Virus record (IMG/VR): IMGVR_UViG_3300018080_000411
Location: 1 to 33,136 of that record
Source of the DNA: a virus
Direction: 5' to 3' (one strand)
Length of the DNA: 33,136 bases
The position numbers and the translations under genes are program-made. Below the pieces are notes generated by a model. It was not told where the DNA came from. It was given only the letters and a program-made list of their open reading frames with translations, and made no database searches. Shown one piece after another: positions 21,186-28,945 of this stretch. Within the stretch, counting starts at the first letter, position 1, and each line of letters opens with the position of its first letter.

Positions 21186-21947
21186 TTAATCCGCTGGGTC
21201 CGCTGTCCAGCTGCAGCGGCAGTTTATGCTTTCTTCCGGTGGTAGTCCGGGGTCTCCTGGGAAGTCGCACTCGTACCCGCCGACGATGAAGGGCTGGTCC
21301 TGTGGGATCCGGTCATTGTCCGCTCCAGCTTGTTGGTGTGTTTCGCGGGCGTTGGGTCCAAAGAGCCAGCTTTTTGTGAATGGGATCCCCAGGCTTTCCA
21401 CGCCGACTTTGGTCCCGTAGTTGGCAGCGCGGATGGTCTCGGTCTGAGCGACGCGGCGTCCCATCCATTTAGCGGCTTCTTTCCATTCGCCTGCAAAGGA
21501 TTCAGCTATCCGGGACCCGATCGCCTCGATTCCTAATCCCTCATTTATTCCTTGGCTGGTTATCCCTTTTACAATCCGTAGCATCTCTGCAAAGGCGGTT
21601 TCTTGTATGCTGACAATCAGGTCCGCGCATTGGAGCGCAATATATTCTTCTATTATCTGTATCCATTGGCTGACCTGGTCTCCGACGGCTTTCTGGTCCA
21701 TGGCGGTTTCGCTTCCCTTCAGCATCCGGGTGCTGGTTCTGGCAAACTTGACACCAATATCAACGTACATATCGACATAAGTCTGTTTCAAAATCTCAAC
21801 GTCGGGTTTCTTTTCGACGGCTGCGTAGCCTCCTTCCCGGATCCCGGTCACGTAATCCCTGCCGACCTTCCTGTAGGCTGCAGCCCAGATCTGACTCCAT
21901 CGGCTTACATATCTACGGCGCCTTGCGTTTATCCTTGACCAGCCCAT
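21186..21947 (-). CDS. Minor head protein, Mu F / SPP1 gp7-like
   Basis: 253 aa. The N-terminal two-thirds are helical and basic. The C-terminal part carries the family motif: RRVAQTETIRAANYGTKVGVESLG, then K.W..GPNARETHQQAG, FIVGGYECDFPGDPG and the terminal INCRCSW. The conserved Cys/His residues of this end are typical. The protein sits between portal and protease and is needed for head morphogenesis. It overlaps the upstream nuclease-like gene by 19 bases. Confidence 0.88.
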   Translation of the reverse strand: MGWSRINARRRRYVSRWSQIWAAAYRKVGRDYVTGIREGGYAAVEKKPDVEILKQTYVDMYVDIGVKFARTSTRMLKGSETAMDQKAVGDQVSQWIQIIEEYIALQCADLIVSIQETAFAEMLRIVKGITSQGINEGLGIEAIGSRIAESFAGEWKEAAKWMGRRVAQTETIRAANYGTKVGVESLGIPFTKSWLFGPNARETHQQAGADNDRIPQDQPFIVGGYECDFPGDPGLPPEESINCRCSWTADPAD

Positions 21948-22405
21948 GCTTTTATCATTTTTAGATTTGATTTTTCCACCAAATATTCAAAGTCTCCCTC
22001 TCCTGCTTTTGCCTGTGTCAGTTGTTGTGGCTGTCGGACGGTCTTGACCCGAACCTGTCCTCGCTCTACCCTCCAGACCATTACTCCAGCATATGATGGA
22101 ATTTCGTAACGGGTTGCTATTCCCGGAGGCAGCACAAAGGTAAAAAAATTCGGGATCCTCTCAGGATGATTGGGTCCAGCTCTAAAGGCAGCGTGCTTCT
22201 GTTTACCGTAGTCCTTTAAATAATCTTGTCTTGTTTGCTTGATTTCAAATTCATGGATCATCCCTTTATCGTTGAAAGCGAGATAATCTGTCTCCCATTT
22301 AAAAAAATAAACGTTAGGTAGAAACCAGCGCCAGCCATTTAGATAAATGTGACCGTATATGCCAATCTGTATATCACGTTCTGTAATCTCGGAAAGCCCT
22401 TTCAT
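21929..22405 (-). CDS. PD-(D/E)XK nuclease-like protein (MmcB-related)
   Basis: 158 aa. The core reads W.TDYLAFNDKGMIHEFEIKQTRQDYLKD: D40 and E54-I-K56 fit the D...ExK metal site, and TRQDYLKD is the usual helix after it in MmcB-type proteins. FFTFVLPPGIATRYEIPSYAGVMVW also matches that family. It is wedged between portal and minor head gene, overlapping both (32 and 19 bases). Nuclease genes in head clusters occur as homing or packaging accessories; here the overlap suggests stable integration into the operon. Confidence 0.7.
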   Translation of the reverse strand: MKGLSEITERDIQIGIYGHIYLNGWRWFLPNVYFFKWETDYLAFNDKGMIHEFEIKQTRQDYLKDYGKQKHAAFRAGPNHPERIPNFFTFVLPPGIATRYEIPSYAGVMVWRVERGQVRVKTVRQPQQLTQAKAGEGDFEYLVEKSNLKMIKAWAGQG

Positions 22406-23609
22406 TTAGTGTTTTTTCGGTAGCTATATCTGAGGGCATTGCTCCTCCGTTGGGATATAATATCAAGTCCATGTCGGGGTCATCCATGGGCTCCATCCCT
22501 TGCTCCGCTCTTTTCTCATTTCCGGTCATCCACCATGCGTCCTTCAACCATTTGGTCTGAGTCTCTTTATCCCTCTGTAATTCTGGAATATCGGATGTGT
22601 CCAATTTCAGCGTCAGCCCTTTATCATACTTCGGTAGGAGCCAGTGAGTTAACCCGTTTGCTAATTCCCGCCAAAATGGAAGGATCGCTCTCAGATACAT
22701 TGAGGCGTAGGCTTCCTTCATGTTGTTGTATGTGTTGGCGACGGTCGGGTCCACCAGCTTGGGATCAATCTTATAAATATTGGCAAAGGTCCGGAGGTTC
22801 CAGGTCACGGTCTGTAAAATTTGAAGGTCGGCGCTGCTCAAGCCAAACCGGACCCAGTCGAGTCCGCTGCTGGTCACCAGGATTCGGCCGGCGGCGTCTG
22901 TCCCGCTTTGCATCTTGAGGTCGGCTTTCAATTTCTTGATCTGTGGTTCTGATTGTGCGTCCTTCACTCCGAGGATCCCGTCCAGCCCTCCGTTTTGAAA
23001 TCTGGCAGCCTGGGCTTTTGTTCCTTCGTTGCTACTGCTCAGATTGTTGAGCGCTGCCTTGATTGGACTCATGCCGGTCATCTCGCGTCCTGCTCCGACC
23101 TCATAGTTGGGTGTCCGCAAGTGGAGGATTTCCTCTTGCTGATATTCTTTTTTATGATCCGGACCCTCGTAAATATAAAGTAGCCTACCGTCCTTTTGTT
23201 TTTTGACTTTCATGTATTGGCTTGGCAGCCAGCCAAGTTCGACCGTTTTCCCCTTGTTCACTCCGGCTTCTAAGAATGGGGCATAAATATAGGCGTTCCC
23301 GGTGAGCCAATAATATCCAGATACTTGCTGGAGCCAAATGGCGCGGGTGCTGGTGGGTGATGGGTTGTCGAGCAGGGTCAGGATGTCGTGCTTGTCGATT
23401 TCTTTATCCCCTTTATAAAGAGTCGCTTTTACATTTGGCGTGTTGCTGGTCAAAAGGTTGATTATCGTGAAAAGGTCCGCGTTGGCCTGGTAGCCGTTCT
23501 GGATGTAGTTGATCGCGGTGTCTCCTATCGGCACAAACGGGACTCTGGTCATGTCCTGCAGGACGGTTCCTCCGGGTAGGCTTGCGTTCTTTCTTCTGAA
23601 TAATGGCAT
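22374..23609 (-). CDS. Portal protein, HK97 family
   Basis: 411 aa, within the usual range. The family pattern is clear: NPSPTSTRAIWLQQVSGYYWLTGNAYIY near residue 83, LGWLPSQYMKV, YQQEEILHLRTPNY, GMSPIKAALNNLSSSNEGTKAQAARFQNGG, and the clip-to-crown region TFANIYKIDPKLVDPTVANTYNNMKEA. The portal is the dodecameric DNA gate at one capsid vertex and docks the terminase. It lies after TerL and DUF551, the canonical packaging order. Confidence 0.92.
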   Translation of the reverse strand: MPLFRRKNASLPGGTVLQDMTRVPFVPIGDTAINYIQNGYQANADLFTIINLLTSNTPNVKATLYKGDKEIDKHDILTLLDNPSPTSTRAIWLQQVSGYYWLTGNAYIYAPFLEAGVNKGKTVELGWLPSQYMKVKKQKDGRLLYIYEGPDHKKEYQQEEILHLRTPNYEVGAGREMTGMSPIKAALNNLSSSNEGTKAQAARFQNGGLDGILGVKDAQSEPQIKKLKADLKMQSGTDAAGRILVTSSGLDWVRFGLSSADLQILQTVTWNLRTFANIYKIDPKLVDPTVANTYNNMKEAYASMYLRAILPFWRELANGLTHWLLPKYDKGLTLKLDTSDIPELQRDKETQTKWLKDAWWMTGNEKRAEQGMEPMDDPDMDLILYPNGGAMPSDIATEKTLNERAFRDYRT

Positions 23610-23651
23610 GGCGTTTTTTCTTTCAAATGTAATTGATTGGCTGTTGTTTTT

Positions 23652-23846
23652 TCAAATCTCAGGGATAACGGGCAGCGGCATCCAATAATCAACATGGACC
23701 CATGCGCAATGGCTATCATAAAAATCCAATTTGTCCGTTTCAAAATTCCTCCTATATTCAGCGACCTCAAAAAGAGAGGGGTAGCTAAGTGTTAAAACTT
23801 CATCCCCTTCGTTTGGCTGTCTGTCTTTTATGTCAATCCATTTCAT
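23652..23846 (-). CDS. DUF551 family protein, 64 aa
   Basis: The whole protein matches the short DUF551 pattern: W.DIKDRQPNEGDEVLTL at the start, Y.....F.....D..H.AWV.VDYWMPLP near the end. These proteins are frequent in phages and prophages; their biochemical role is not known. It sits between TerL and portal, 12 bases after TerL. Confidence 0.75.
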   Translation of the reverse strand: MKWIDIKDRQPNEGDEVLTLSYPSLFEVAEYRRNFETDKLDFYDSHCAWVHVDYWMPLPVIPEI

Positions 23847-23858
23847 TTTTTTGTTATT

Positions 23859-25109
23859 TTAAGCATACCAGAACTTTTTCCCTGGTGGCGCTGATAGATA
23901 TTTAGTTGCATAAACTTTGGCGTCGAGGCGATCCGGGCTTTTCCCCTCGCCGGTCCAATGCACCATCTGGTCCTCCAATTCCGGGTATTGTCCGACGTGG
24001 TGGCAGCGCCCTTGCTCGTAAAGGGCAGCGACGGGTTCCGCTCGGATCACTTTCCCTGTCTTGGCGTGGACCGTCTCGATCGGCAGATTGGGATCTATGT
24101 TCTTGAGGTTGCTCTCTACAAGCTCACCTCCCTGGTTGGTCTCTGCAATTATCTTGTCCGCGTTCCATGTATAGTATGCAGTTGCAACTATCGACGCCCA
24201 TTCCGCTGGGCTGTGGCGCCCGCTCAAATCCGCCAGGATGTAGAAGTCGTCGTCGGTCCCTTGTCCCTCGACAATTATTCCGGTTTCATCGCTCCCTTCG
24301 CCATGCGTGGTTGCTGGGTCGATCGCAATAACGATCCGCTTCATGGCTGGGATCTGGCTTTTGTCGACCCGGTGCTTGTCGATCATTATTTCATTCCAAA
24401 GGGCGCCTACCACGTCCGGGGCGTAGTCACCATCGAGGAAGCGTTTCCTTCGGCGCTCTGGTAATGCCTGGAGCGTCTGCAGGAAATCTTCAGCCAGGTT
24501 TTCAAGGTTGCCGGCTGGGTTCATCTTTAAAAACTCCCAATTGTCCGGATCCGGGAGCGGCATTCCGTTCTCTGGGTTTTGCTTCTGATGGAAAACCTTA
24601 TAAGTCCAATGGCTGATGGCTGGAGGGTTCTGGTCCAAATAAAGGCGGGGAGTTCCTCCTTCAACTTTGGCCGCGAGCCTGGTCAGCAGCAGGGTGACGT
24701 GATCCCATTCCAGGAGGCTGGCTTCGTTCAGGTATATTGTAAACCATTCCGATCCGAGGATCTTGTCCATGCGCTCCTTCTGGTCCAATCCAAAAAGCCA
24801 GACCTGGGAGCCGTTTGGGAATTGATAAAAGAAATCACTTTTGTTCAGGTGGGTCTTTATGTCTGGGAAACATAACCTGTTTACCGTAGGCCATGTCTGA
24901 GCTATTATTGTGCTTTTCAGGTGTGTAAAATGTAGGCGTCCGATACAGTGCTGGGTGCCTGGGTACTTCATTGCGCGGATGAAAAACAGGCGTATTATCT
25001 CGAAGGTCTTTCCGCTCCTGGCTCCGCCCTCCAGCATGACTCGCTTGGCTTTGCCGGTCATCTTTCGGGCTGCGGTTTTCTGGTCCGGTGTCAGCTTGAA
25101 GTCAGGCAT
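23859..25109 (-). CDS. Terminase large subunit
   Basis: 416 aa from ATG 25109 (an upstream TTG at 25127 would add six residues; the ATG overlapping the TerS stop is preferred). It packages DNA into the prohead and cuts it. The ATPase domain shows Walker A GGARSGKT (28-35) and Walker B IYLNE (125-129); NQNP-type coupling is represented by LDQNPPA. The RNase H-like nuclease domain shows D264 in AIDPATT, E324 in AETNQGG and D396 in DRLDA. The family is close to terminase_6/phage terminase large types of HK97-like phages. Confidence 0.93.
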   Translation of the reverse strand: MPDFKLTPDQKTAARKMTGKAKRVMLEGGARSGKTFEIIRLFFIRAMKYPGTQHCIGRLHFTHLKSTIIAQTWPTVNRLCFPDIKTHLNKSDFFYQFPNGSQVWLFGLDQKERMDKILGSEWFTIYLNEASLLEWDHVTLLLTRLAAKVEGGTPRLYLDQNPPAISHWTYKVFHQKQNPENGMPLPDPDNWEFLKMNPAGNLENLAEDFLQTLQALPERRRKRFLDGDYAPDVVGALWNEIMIDKHRVDKSQIPAMKRIVIAIDPATTHGEGSDETGIIVEGQGTDDDFYILADLSGRHSPAEWASIVATAYYTWNADKIIAETNQGGELVESNLKNIDPNLPIETVHAKTGKVIRAEPVAALYEQGRCHHVGQYPELEDQMVHWTGEGKSPDRLDAKVYATKYLSAPPGKKFWYA

Positions 25110-25413
25110 CCTTTTCTGATTCGTCAATAGTGACTATAATATCTTGCTGCACTTCAACAGATTGAGTCGTCTTACCATAAGCCCTATCCAAAAGCACCTC
25201 TGCCGCCCTCACATCACCCTTGCTTGCTTTTGCCCTCAGTGCCTCAAGTATGGCTTTTGCCGCCGTCCTTCCATTTTTTTCATCACCCAGCACTTCAGCC
25301 AATAAGATCTTCAGCTCCGGTAGGTCAGGAGGTCTACCATTCAGGTTGCGCCGCTTATCAAATCCTGGTTTAAACGGTTTCAAATTTTCTGATCCTTTTC
25401 TCTTTGCTGCCAC
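25102..25413 (-). CDS. Terminase small subunit, DUF5681-like
   Basis: 103 aa from GTG 25413, chosen because the frame above it runs into the preceding gene and the GTG follows that gene's stop by 13 bases. The KPFKPGFDKRRNLNGRPPDLPELK start is the DUF5681 pattern seen in many small terminases, followed by a helical part (TAAKAILEALRAKASKGDVRAAEVLLDRAYGK) typical of DNA-recognition and oligomerisation in TerS. It recognises the packaging site and recruits TerL, with which it overlaps by eight bases. Confidence 0.78.
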   Translation of the reverse strand: MAAKRKGSENLKPFKPGFDKRRNLNGRPPDLPELKILLAEVLGDEKNGRTAAKAILEALRAKASKGDVRAAEVLLDRAYGKTTQSVEVQQDIIVTIDESEKDA

Positions 25414-25426
25414 AGTTACACCACAG

Positions 25427-25576
25427 TTATTTGCATTTGTAATCGTATTTAAATTTATCAAATCCCTCACTTGTGAATTCCAGCTCCTCCAGGTCCATTG
25501 TGATCTGGTCCTCGTTCAGTTCGGCTATCGTTTCGCCGTCCAGCTCTATTTTTATTTTCTTTTCGTCGTCGCTCAT
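25427..25576 (-). CDS. Small acidic protein, 49 aa
   Basis: It begins at ATG 25576 (MSDDEKKIKIELDGETIAEL) and is strongly acidic with a short beta-type start and a helical end; a longer frame upstream would have to start with TTG inside the tRNA-like gene and is rejected. The segment IKIELDGETIAELNEDQI resembles a small beta-hairpin followed by a helix. No family recognised. It lies directly ahead of TerS. Confidence 0.55.
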   Translation of the reverse strand: MSDDEKKIKIELDGETIAELNEDQITMDLEELEFTSEGFDKFKYDYKCK

Positions 25577-25592
25577 GCCGTCTGTTTCTTTG

Positions 25593-25664
25593 AGCGCAGA
25601 GGTCGAATCGAACGCCTCTTTCCGGCTGGAATGCCGGACGTGCAAGCCATTACACTTTCTGCGC
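25593..25664 (-). tRNA. tRNA-Gly(UCC)-like gene with 8-nt anticodon loop
   Basis: A full cloverleaf can be drawn: acceptor GCGCAGA with TCTGCGC (7 perfect pairs), D-arm GTGT(AATGGCTT)GCAC, anticodon stem TCCGG/CCGGA, T loop GTTCGATTC, and discriminator U73 as in bacterial tRNA-Gly. D-arm and loop match E. coli tRNA-Gly(UCC). Two oddities are visible. The anticodon loop has eight bases (CATTCCAG) instead of seven, and the T-stem lacks one base (two mismatched pairs). CCA is not encoded. The 5' end overlaps the last five codons of the Mom gene. It could be a working frameshift-type tRNA, a decaying tRNA or an attachment-site relic. Confidence 0.6.
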
Positions 25665-26318
25665 TTGTCTGTCTTTTATGCTTATTTTTTCGCCTTTATA
25701 CATTCCCGCTTTCATCTCATCAATTGCCGAATATGGTAAAATCGGCGTATTTAATTTACAGCTTTTATCGATCAAATAGATATATTTAAACTGCTTACCT
25801 TTTAGTGTTTTCCATGTTTTAAATTTTTTGGTTATTTTAAGATGATGAGCCTGTATGCAATGAACCTTTTCACCCGTCACCGGATTAATCCTAATCGCCG
25901 TATTTTCAACAATCCCCACTAATTTAAACCCGCTTGCTCTATATATTGTCCCATCTCCACACATTGTCCCATCTGCAAAACTTATTATCCATTTAATATG
26001 CGGGGCTTTTGCTTTAATCAATCTTATACTGATTGAAATACAGCGACTTTCACTATTTTTAGGAAGGTAATCGTCGAAAGCCATCCTATTTAATTCCAAA
26101 AATTCATTCCAGCCAGTATTTGACACTAAATTGATTGTACCTTTTTTATTTATACTTGGCCCAAAACTCATGACGCCATGTAATCTATTGTCGAGAAAAG
26201 CTCCAAAATGTAAATTGCTATTAGGGACAACCTTACCACTATAATGATATTTTTTAACAAACTCGTTCGCAGGTTTCGATTTTATGACCCTTATTTTTAT
26301 TTCTTTTGCCCGTCCCAT
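25650..26318 (-). CDS. mom: Mom-family DNA modification protein
   Basis: 222 aa, GNAT-like fold. Mom of phage Mu modifies adenine bases and shields DNA from restriction. Family segments are visible in order: VKKYHYSGKVV (23-31), HGVMSFG (47-53), ELNRMAFDD (75-83), PKNSESRCISISIRL (86-100), IISFADG (111-117) and GTIYRASGF (123-131). The C-terminal 70 residues are basic and species-specific. It overlaps the ParB-domain gene by 22 bases and its last five codons form the 5' end of the tRNA-like gene. AT-rich relative to the head genes, suggesting transfer. Confidence 0.82.
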   Translation of the reverse strand: MGRAKEIKIRVIKSKPANEFVKKYHYSGKVVPNSNLHFGAFLDNRLHGVMSFGPSINKKGTINLVSNTGWNEFLELNRMAFDDYLPKNSESRCISISIRLIKAKAPHIKWIISFADGTMCGDGTIYRASGFKLVGIVENTAIRINPVTGEKVHCIQAHHLKITKKFKTWKTLKGKQFKYIYLIDKSCKLNTPILPYSAIDEMKAGMYKGEKISIKDRQAQKV

Positions 26319-26899
26319 TGTGAAATAATCAAATATAGTGCATTTCCGTTAGAATTCTCGTTTCCAAATGTTTCTATATTTTTAAACTCCTCTTTTTGTT
26401 TTACTTTAGTAATAGCGCCCTTTACTTGCTCCGCTTGCTCATCAGCCATTGTAAATGTCATCTGTTGAAATGGTTCTCTATCTCCATCTGGTAAACTAAA
26501 ACTATCATCCGTGTCTTCATCGCTCATATCAAAACCGGGCAGATATACACCCCAGTCCTCCAGATGTCCAAGGTCCCACTCGTTGGCTATCGTTTCCCAG
26601 TCCCAACGTCCATTGCTCACATTATCGCGGATGGTAATTTCTTTTTCCCTTTCCTCGGTTAAATTTGGAATTAAAAAGGTTGGCACCTCTTTCATCCGCA
26701 GGGCGACGGCTGCTTTGTAGCGCTGGTTGCCGGCGAGGATTATTAATTCGCCGGTTCTGTCGGAAAGGATCAGGGGTCGGGCTTCAAAGTAGTCCGCGTT
26801 GTCCTTGATGGATTTCTTCAGGCGACTGAAATCCTCCGCTGTTATGGTTCGCGGGTTGCGTTCGAGCAGCTTAAGGTCTTTTATTTTTCTGTACTTCAT
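26297..26899 (-). CDS. ParB N-terminal domain protein
   Basis: 200 aa. Residues 1-85 form a ParB/sulfiredoxin-like domain: NPR at 15-17, RPLIL at 41-45 and GNQR at 57-60 within LIILAGNQRYKAAVALRMKEVP. The second half (EKEITIRDNVSNGRWDWETIANEWD, then an acidic linker and a helix) is what many phage ParB-like proteins encoded next to DNA methylases carry. Some members are CTP/ATP-dependent DNA-binding proteins, others nucleases. Pairing with Mom suggests it helps target or regulate DNA modification. Confidence 0.82.
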   Translation of the reverse strand: MKYRKIKDLKLLERNPRTITAEDFSRLKKSIKDNADYFEARPLILSDRTGELIILAGNQRYKAAVALRMKEVPTFLIPNLTEEREKEITIRDNVSNGRWDWETIANEWDLGHLEDWGVYLPGFDMSDEDTDDSFSLPDGDREPFQQMTFTMADEQAEQVKGAITKVKQKEEFKNIETFGNENSNGNALYLIISQWDGQKK

Positions 26900-26911
26900 T
26901 TGACCAATTTA

Positions 26912-27475
26912 CTAAGATTTTACTAAAAATATCAAATCCATGTGATTTTTCATGTGTGCCAGCTGCCTGGTCACGACCTCCGCCCATTCATCAAATATCT
27001 TTTGCGATTGCTGTTTTGTTGGGTAGTCCTTCGCATACTGATTGCCGCCTGTGAAGCAGAGGTCCATTCCGTAAACGGTGACGCGGTCTGCTATCAAGCA
27101 GCCAAAATGGATGGCCGGAATTATTGTGCTTGTCCCGACGTACAAATCTTTGTAGGGTCGGTATCTTATACCGGGTGTCGGTGGGGCTTTCGGTCCTCTG
27201 AACATGAAATCGATCATTTTGTCCGGGTAGACGACGGTCGTGTTCTTTGGCATCGCTTCGATTCCTTTGAAAAAATTAAAAAGCAGGATCCCGTGTGAAA
27301 CAAACAAAAAATCGCAGGGGTGTAGCTTGTAGGTGTAGTTGACTCCTATGGTTACCGGGAAGCGCCGGATTTCTTCGTGGTGTTTATCCAGGGACGGTCC
27401 TGCTCCTGTGACGGCTGCCCGGTTGATAATCTTGTTTCCTTTCAAAAAATCCGTTAAGCTTATTATGTCTGTCAT
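26912..27475 (-). CDS. DUF115/MptE-like Rossmann protein
   Basis: 187 aa. The nucleotide-binding start AVTGAGPSLDKH (GAGPSL at 24-29), then VTIGVNYTYKLHPCDFLF, and the later VYGMDLCFTGGNQY (134-147) match the DUF115 / 6-hydroxymethylpterin pyrophosphokinase MptE-like group, which also includes sugar-modifying proteins. The exact substrate cannot be read. The adjacent Mom and ParB-like genes make a role in supplying or transferring a DNA modification group possible, but a surface-glycan role is equally open. ATGA overlap with the upstream gene. Confidence 0.55.
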   Translation of the reverse strand: MTDIISLTDFLKGNKIINRAAVTGAGPSLDKHHEEIRRFPVTIGVNYTYKLHPCDFLFVSHGILLFNFFKGIEAMPKNTTVVYPDKMIDFMFRGPKAPPTPGIRYRPYKDLYVGTSTIIPAIHFGCLIADRVTVYGMDLCFTGGNQYAKDYPTKQQSQKIFDEWAEVVTRQLAHMKNHMDLIFLVKS

Positions 27476-27669
27476 CGCGGTTTGTTGTAGTAAATTCGGT
27501 AGGTGGTTGTATTATTGGCGTAGTCATCAGCGTTTTGTCCGCTTTTTATCTCCATTGGTCCGGTGATGGGTGTCTCGTCGATCAGCCGTTTTAATTCCTG
27601 CTGCACTTGCTCCGGGGTGAGGCTGTTGCTGATTCTTATCTGGACAAAATTTCCCATTACTTTACTCAT
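27472..27669 (-). CDS. Hypothetical protein, 65 aa
   Basis: A small alpha/beta protein: strand (NFVQIRISNSL), helix (TPEQVQQELKRLIDE), strand (GPMEIKSG) and strand (TTTYRIYYNKP), consistent with a compact ferredoxin-like or RRM-like fold. No family recognised. It is coupled by ATGA to both neighbours. Confidence 0.6.
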   Translation of the reverse strand: MSKVMGNFVQIRISNSLTPEQVQQELKRLIDETPITGPMEIKSGQNADDYANNTTTYRIYYNKPR

Positions 27670-27980
27670 GTCGGCGGTTTGTTATCGATTTCAAATATCG
27701 CGTAGGGCGGTACAAATACCGCACGCCGGTGGAGGCTGGTTGCAACTATGTACGCCTTTTTGTAATTAGTTGGTTCCCATGCGTGGTTGTCTCCGTGTGG
27801 AATAACGTAGCCGTCTTGCAGGGTTCTGATTCCCACCAGGGTTCCTTCCCTTGGCTGGGTTTCGCACGATCTCCATTTTTTCTCCCATCCGTGATGGGTT
27901 TTACTCCAGGGACCGTTTATCCTGTGATAAATTTTCGTGATCCAGACCCGTTGGCCTAATTTAAATTGCTCTTTTTCCAT
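27666..27980 (-). CDS. Hypothetical protein, 104 aa
   Basis: A basic, Trp-rich and His-rich protein (KLGQRVWITKIYHRINGPWSKTHHGWEKKWRS, then GTLVGIRTLQDGYVIPHGDNHAWEPTN). It has the strand pattern of a small SH3/Tudor-like domain, starting with G-Q-R-V-W-I. No family recognised. It lies 12 bases after SSB and overlaps the next gene by ATGA. Confidence 0.6.
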   Translation of the reverse strand: MEKEQFKLGQRVWITKIYHRINGPWSKTHHGWEKKWRSCETQPREGTLVGIRTLQDGYVIPHGDNHAWEPTNYKKAYIVATSLHRRAVFVPPYAIFEIDNKPPT

Positions 27981-27992
27981 GGCTCTGTCTTT

Positions 27993-28418
27993 TTAGAACG
28001 GAAGATCGTCGTCCTCTGTGGTCTCCGCCACCACCTCCTCGACCTTTTCTGCGGGTCCCAGATCCTGAGCCGCCTTTCCATCCTTCCGATTCCAGTCCGT
28101 CACGTCGATTTTATCTGCAACTATCTCTGTCGTGTAACTTTTGTTTCCGTCCTTATCCTCCCATGATCGGTTAGTGATTTTGCCCTCGATGTATAGGCCC
28201 ATCCCGGCGACGATATGACTCTCGGCGAAGTCGGCGAGCCACCTCCAGGTAACTATCCGGTGCCATTCTGTGGCCTCGACCTTTTCTCCGTTTTTGTTTT
28301 TATAGCTCTCGCTGGTTGCGAGGCTGAAGTTAGCGACTTTGGTCTCGTCGTCGCTTAGGACCCTAACTGTCGGATCCTGTCCGACCCTCCCGAGGAGGAT
28401 TGCTCTGTTTACGCTCAT
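27993..28418 (-). CDS. ssb: Single-stranded DNA-binding protein
   Basis: 141 aa with a full OB-fold: MSVNRAILLGRVGQDPTVRVL, FSLATSES, EWHRIVTWRWLADFAESHIVAGMGLYIEGKITNRSWEDKDG, and ending in the acidic tip DDDLPF that recruits partner proteins such as host recombination and replication enzymes. It protects ssDNA during phage replication and fits the Rad52-like protein and VRR-NUC. An AT-rich leader with TAAATTTG (28431-28424) precedes it, which could be a -7 box, although a matching upstream TTG is not clear. Confidence 0.92.
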   Translation of the reverse strand: MSVNRAILLGRVGQDPTVRVLSDDETKVANFSLATSESYKNKNGEKVEATEWHRIVTWRWLADFAESHIVAGMGLYIEGKITNRSWEDKDGNKSYTTEIVADKIDVTDWNRKDGKAAQDLGPAEKVEEVVAETTEDDDLPF

Positions 28419-28458
28419 GATTTCAAATTTAGTTATTATTGTTTATAAAAAAAATTAA

Positions 28459-28569
28459 TTAATATTTAGAATATCCACACTTAGTGCAGATATAGCCTCC
28501 TGCACGATAACTATATCTCATCGTTGTCCTGCCCTTTTTTGTGGTGTGCGTACACTTATCTTTACTCAT
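28459..28569 (-). CDS. 36-aa CxH...CxxC putative zinc-binding mini-protein
   Basis: Thirty-six residues: C6 and H8 near the start and C30/C33 in GYICTKCGY near the end, a spacing suited to a single zinc. Basic in between (TTKKGRTTMRYSYR). The ATG overlaps the previous stop (ATGA) and has the same GGAGGAACAGC ribosome-binding junction as the other small genes of the train at 28566-29327, which strongly supports translation. Last gene before the AT-rich gap upstream of SSB. Confidence 0.6.
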   Translation of the reverse strand: MSKDKCTHTTKKGRTTMRYSYRAGGYICTKCGYSKY

Positions 28570-28778
28570 TGCTGTTCCTCCGTATTAGATTCCCATTCTT
28601 CTTCCTGTGCCATTGATAATATCGGACTTTGATCAACCATTGCTCTCATTATCCGATTACACTCAATGAGCATTTCGATTAAATCTGCTTTTTTGAACTT
28701 CATATACATCGACACTTTTTCGTCGTGTGACATTTCAGCCTCCTTTAAATAAAGCTGAACCCTCTTTTCTTCACTCAT
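28566..28778 (-). CDS. Small-gene train member, 70 aa, MSEEKR...
   Basis: Largely helical and charged (LYLKEAEMSHDEKVSMYMKFKKADLIEMLIECNRIMRAM), likely a short helical bundle. It starts with the shared MSEEK leader and ends in ...EEQQ, coded by the ribosome-binding junction of the next gene. ATGA overlaps at both ends. Function unknown. Confidence 0.65.
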   Translation of the reverse strand: MSEEKRVQLYLKEAEMSHDEKVSMYMKFKKADLIEMLIECNRIMRAMVDQSPILSMAQEEEWESNTEEQQ

Positions 28779-28945
28779 TTCTGTTCCTCCTGATTAGATT
28801 GAATAAATCGTTGATATAATTCGTCAATTTCAGTTGGCTCTGATTCCATGCCGATATGTATGCCATCATCAGCTTGGTTTAATTGAGGATGGTGTATTAA
28901 CCACTCCCCAAATCTTATTGCGTGTTGCTTCTTTTCTTCACTCAT
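28775..28945 (-). CDS. Small-gene train member, 56 aa, MSEEKK...
   Basis: The protein starts MSEEKKQHAIRFGEWLIHHP and ends SNQEEQK. The middle is acidic (GMESEPTEIDELYQRF). Start and end are built from the same junction sequences as its neighbours, with ATGA overlap on both sides. I do not recognise a family, although FGEWLIHHP is the kind of helix seen in small phage early proteins. Confidence 0.65.
   Translation of the reverse strand: MSEEKKQHAIRFGEWLIHHPQLNQADDGIHIGMESEPTEIDELYQRFIQSNQEEQK

Noticed and set aside
25427-25645. Longer 72-codon version of the small acidic gene before TerS
   Set aside because: It would start at a TTG inside the tRNA-like gene; the ATG at 25576 gives a cleaner start.
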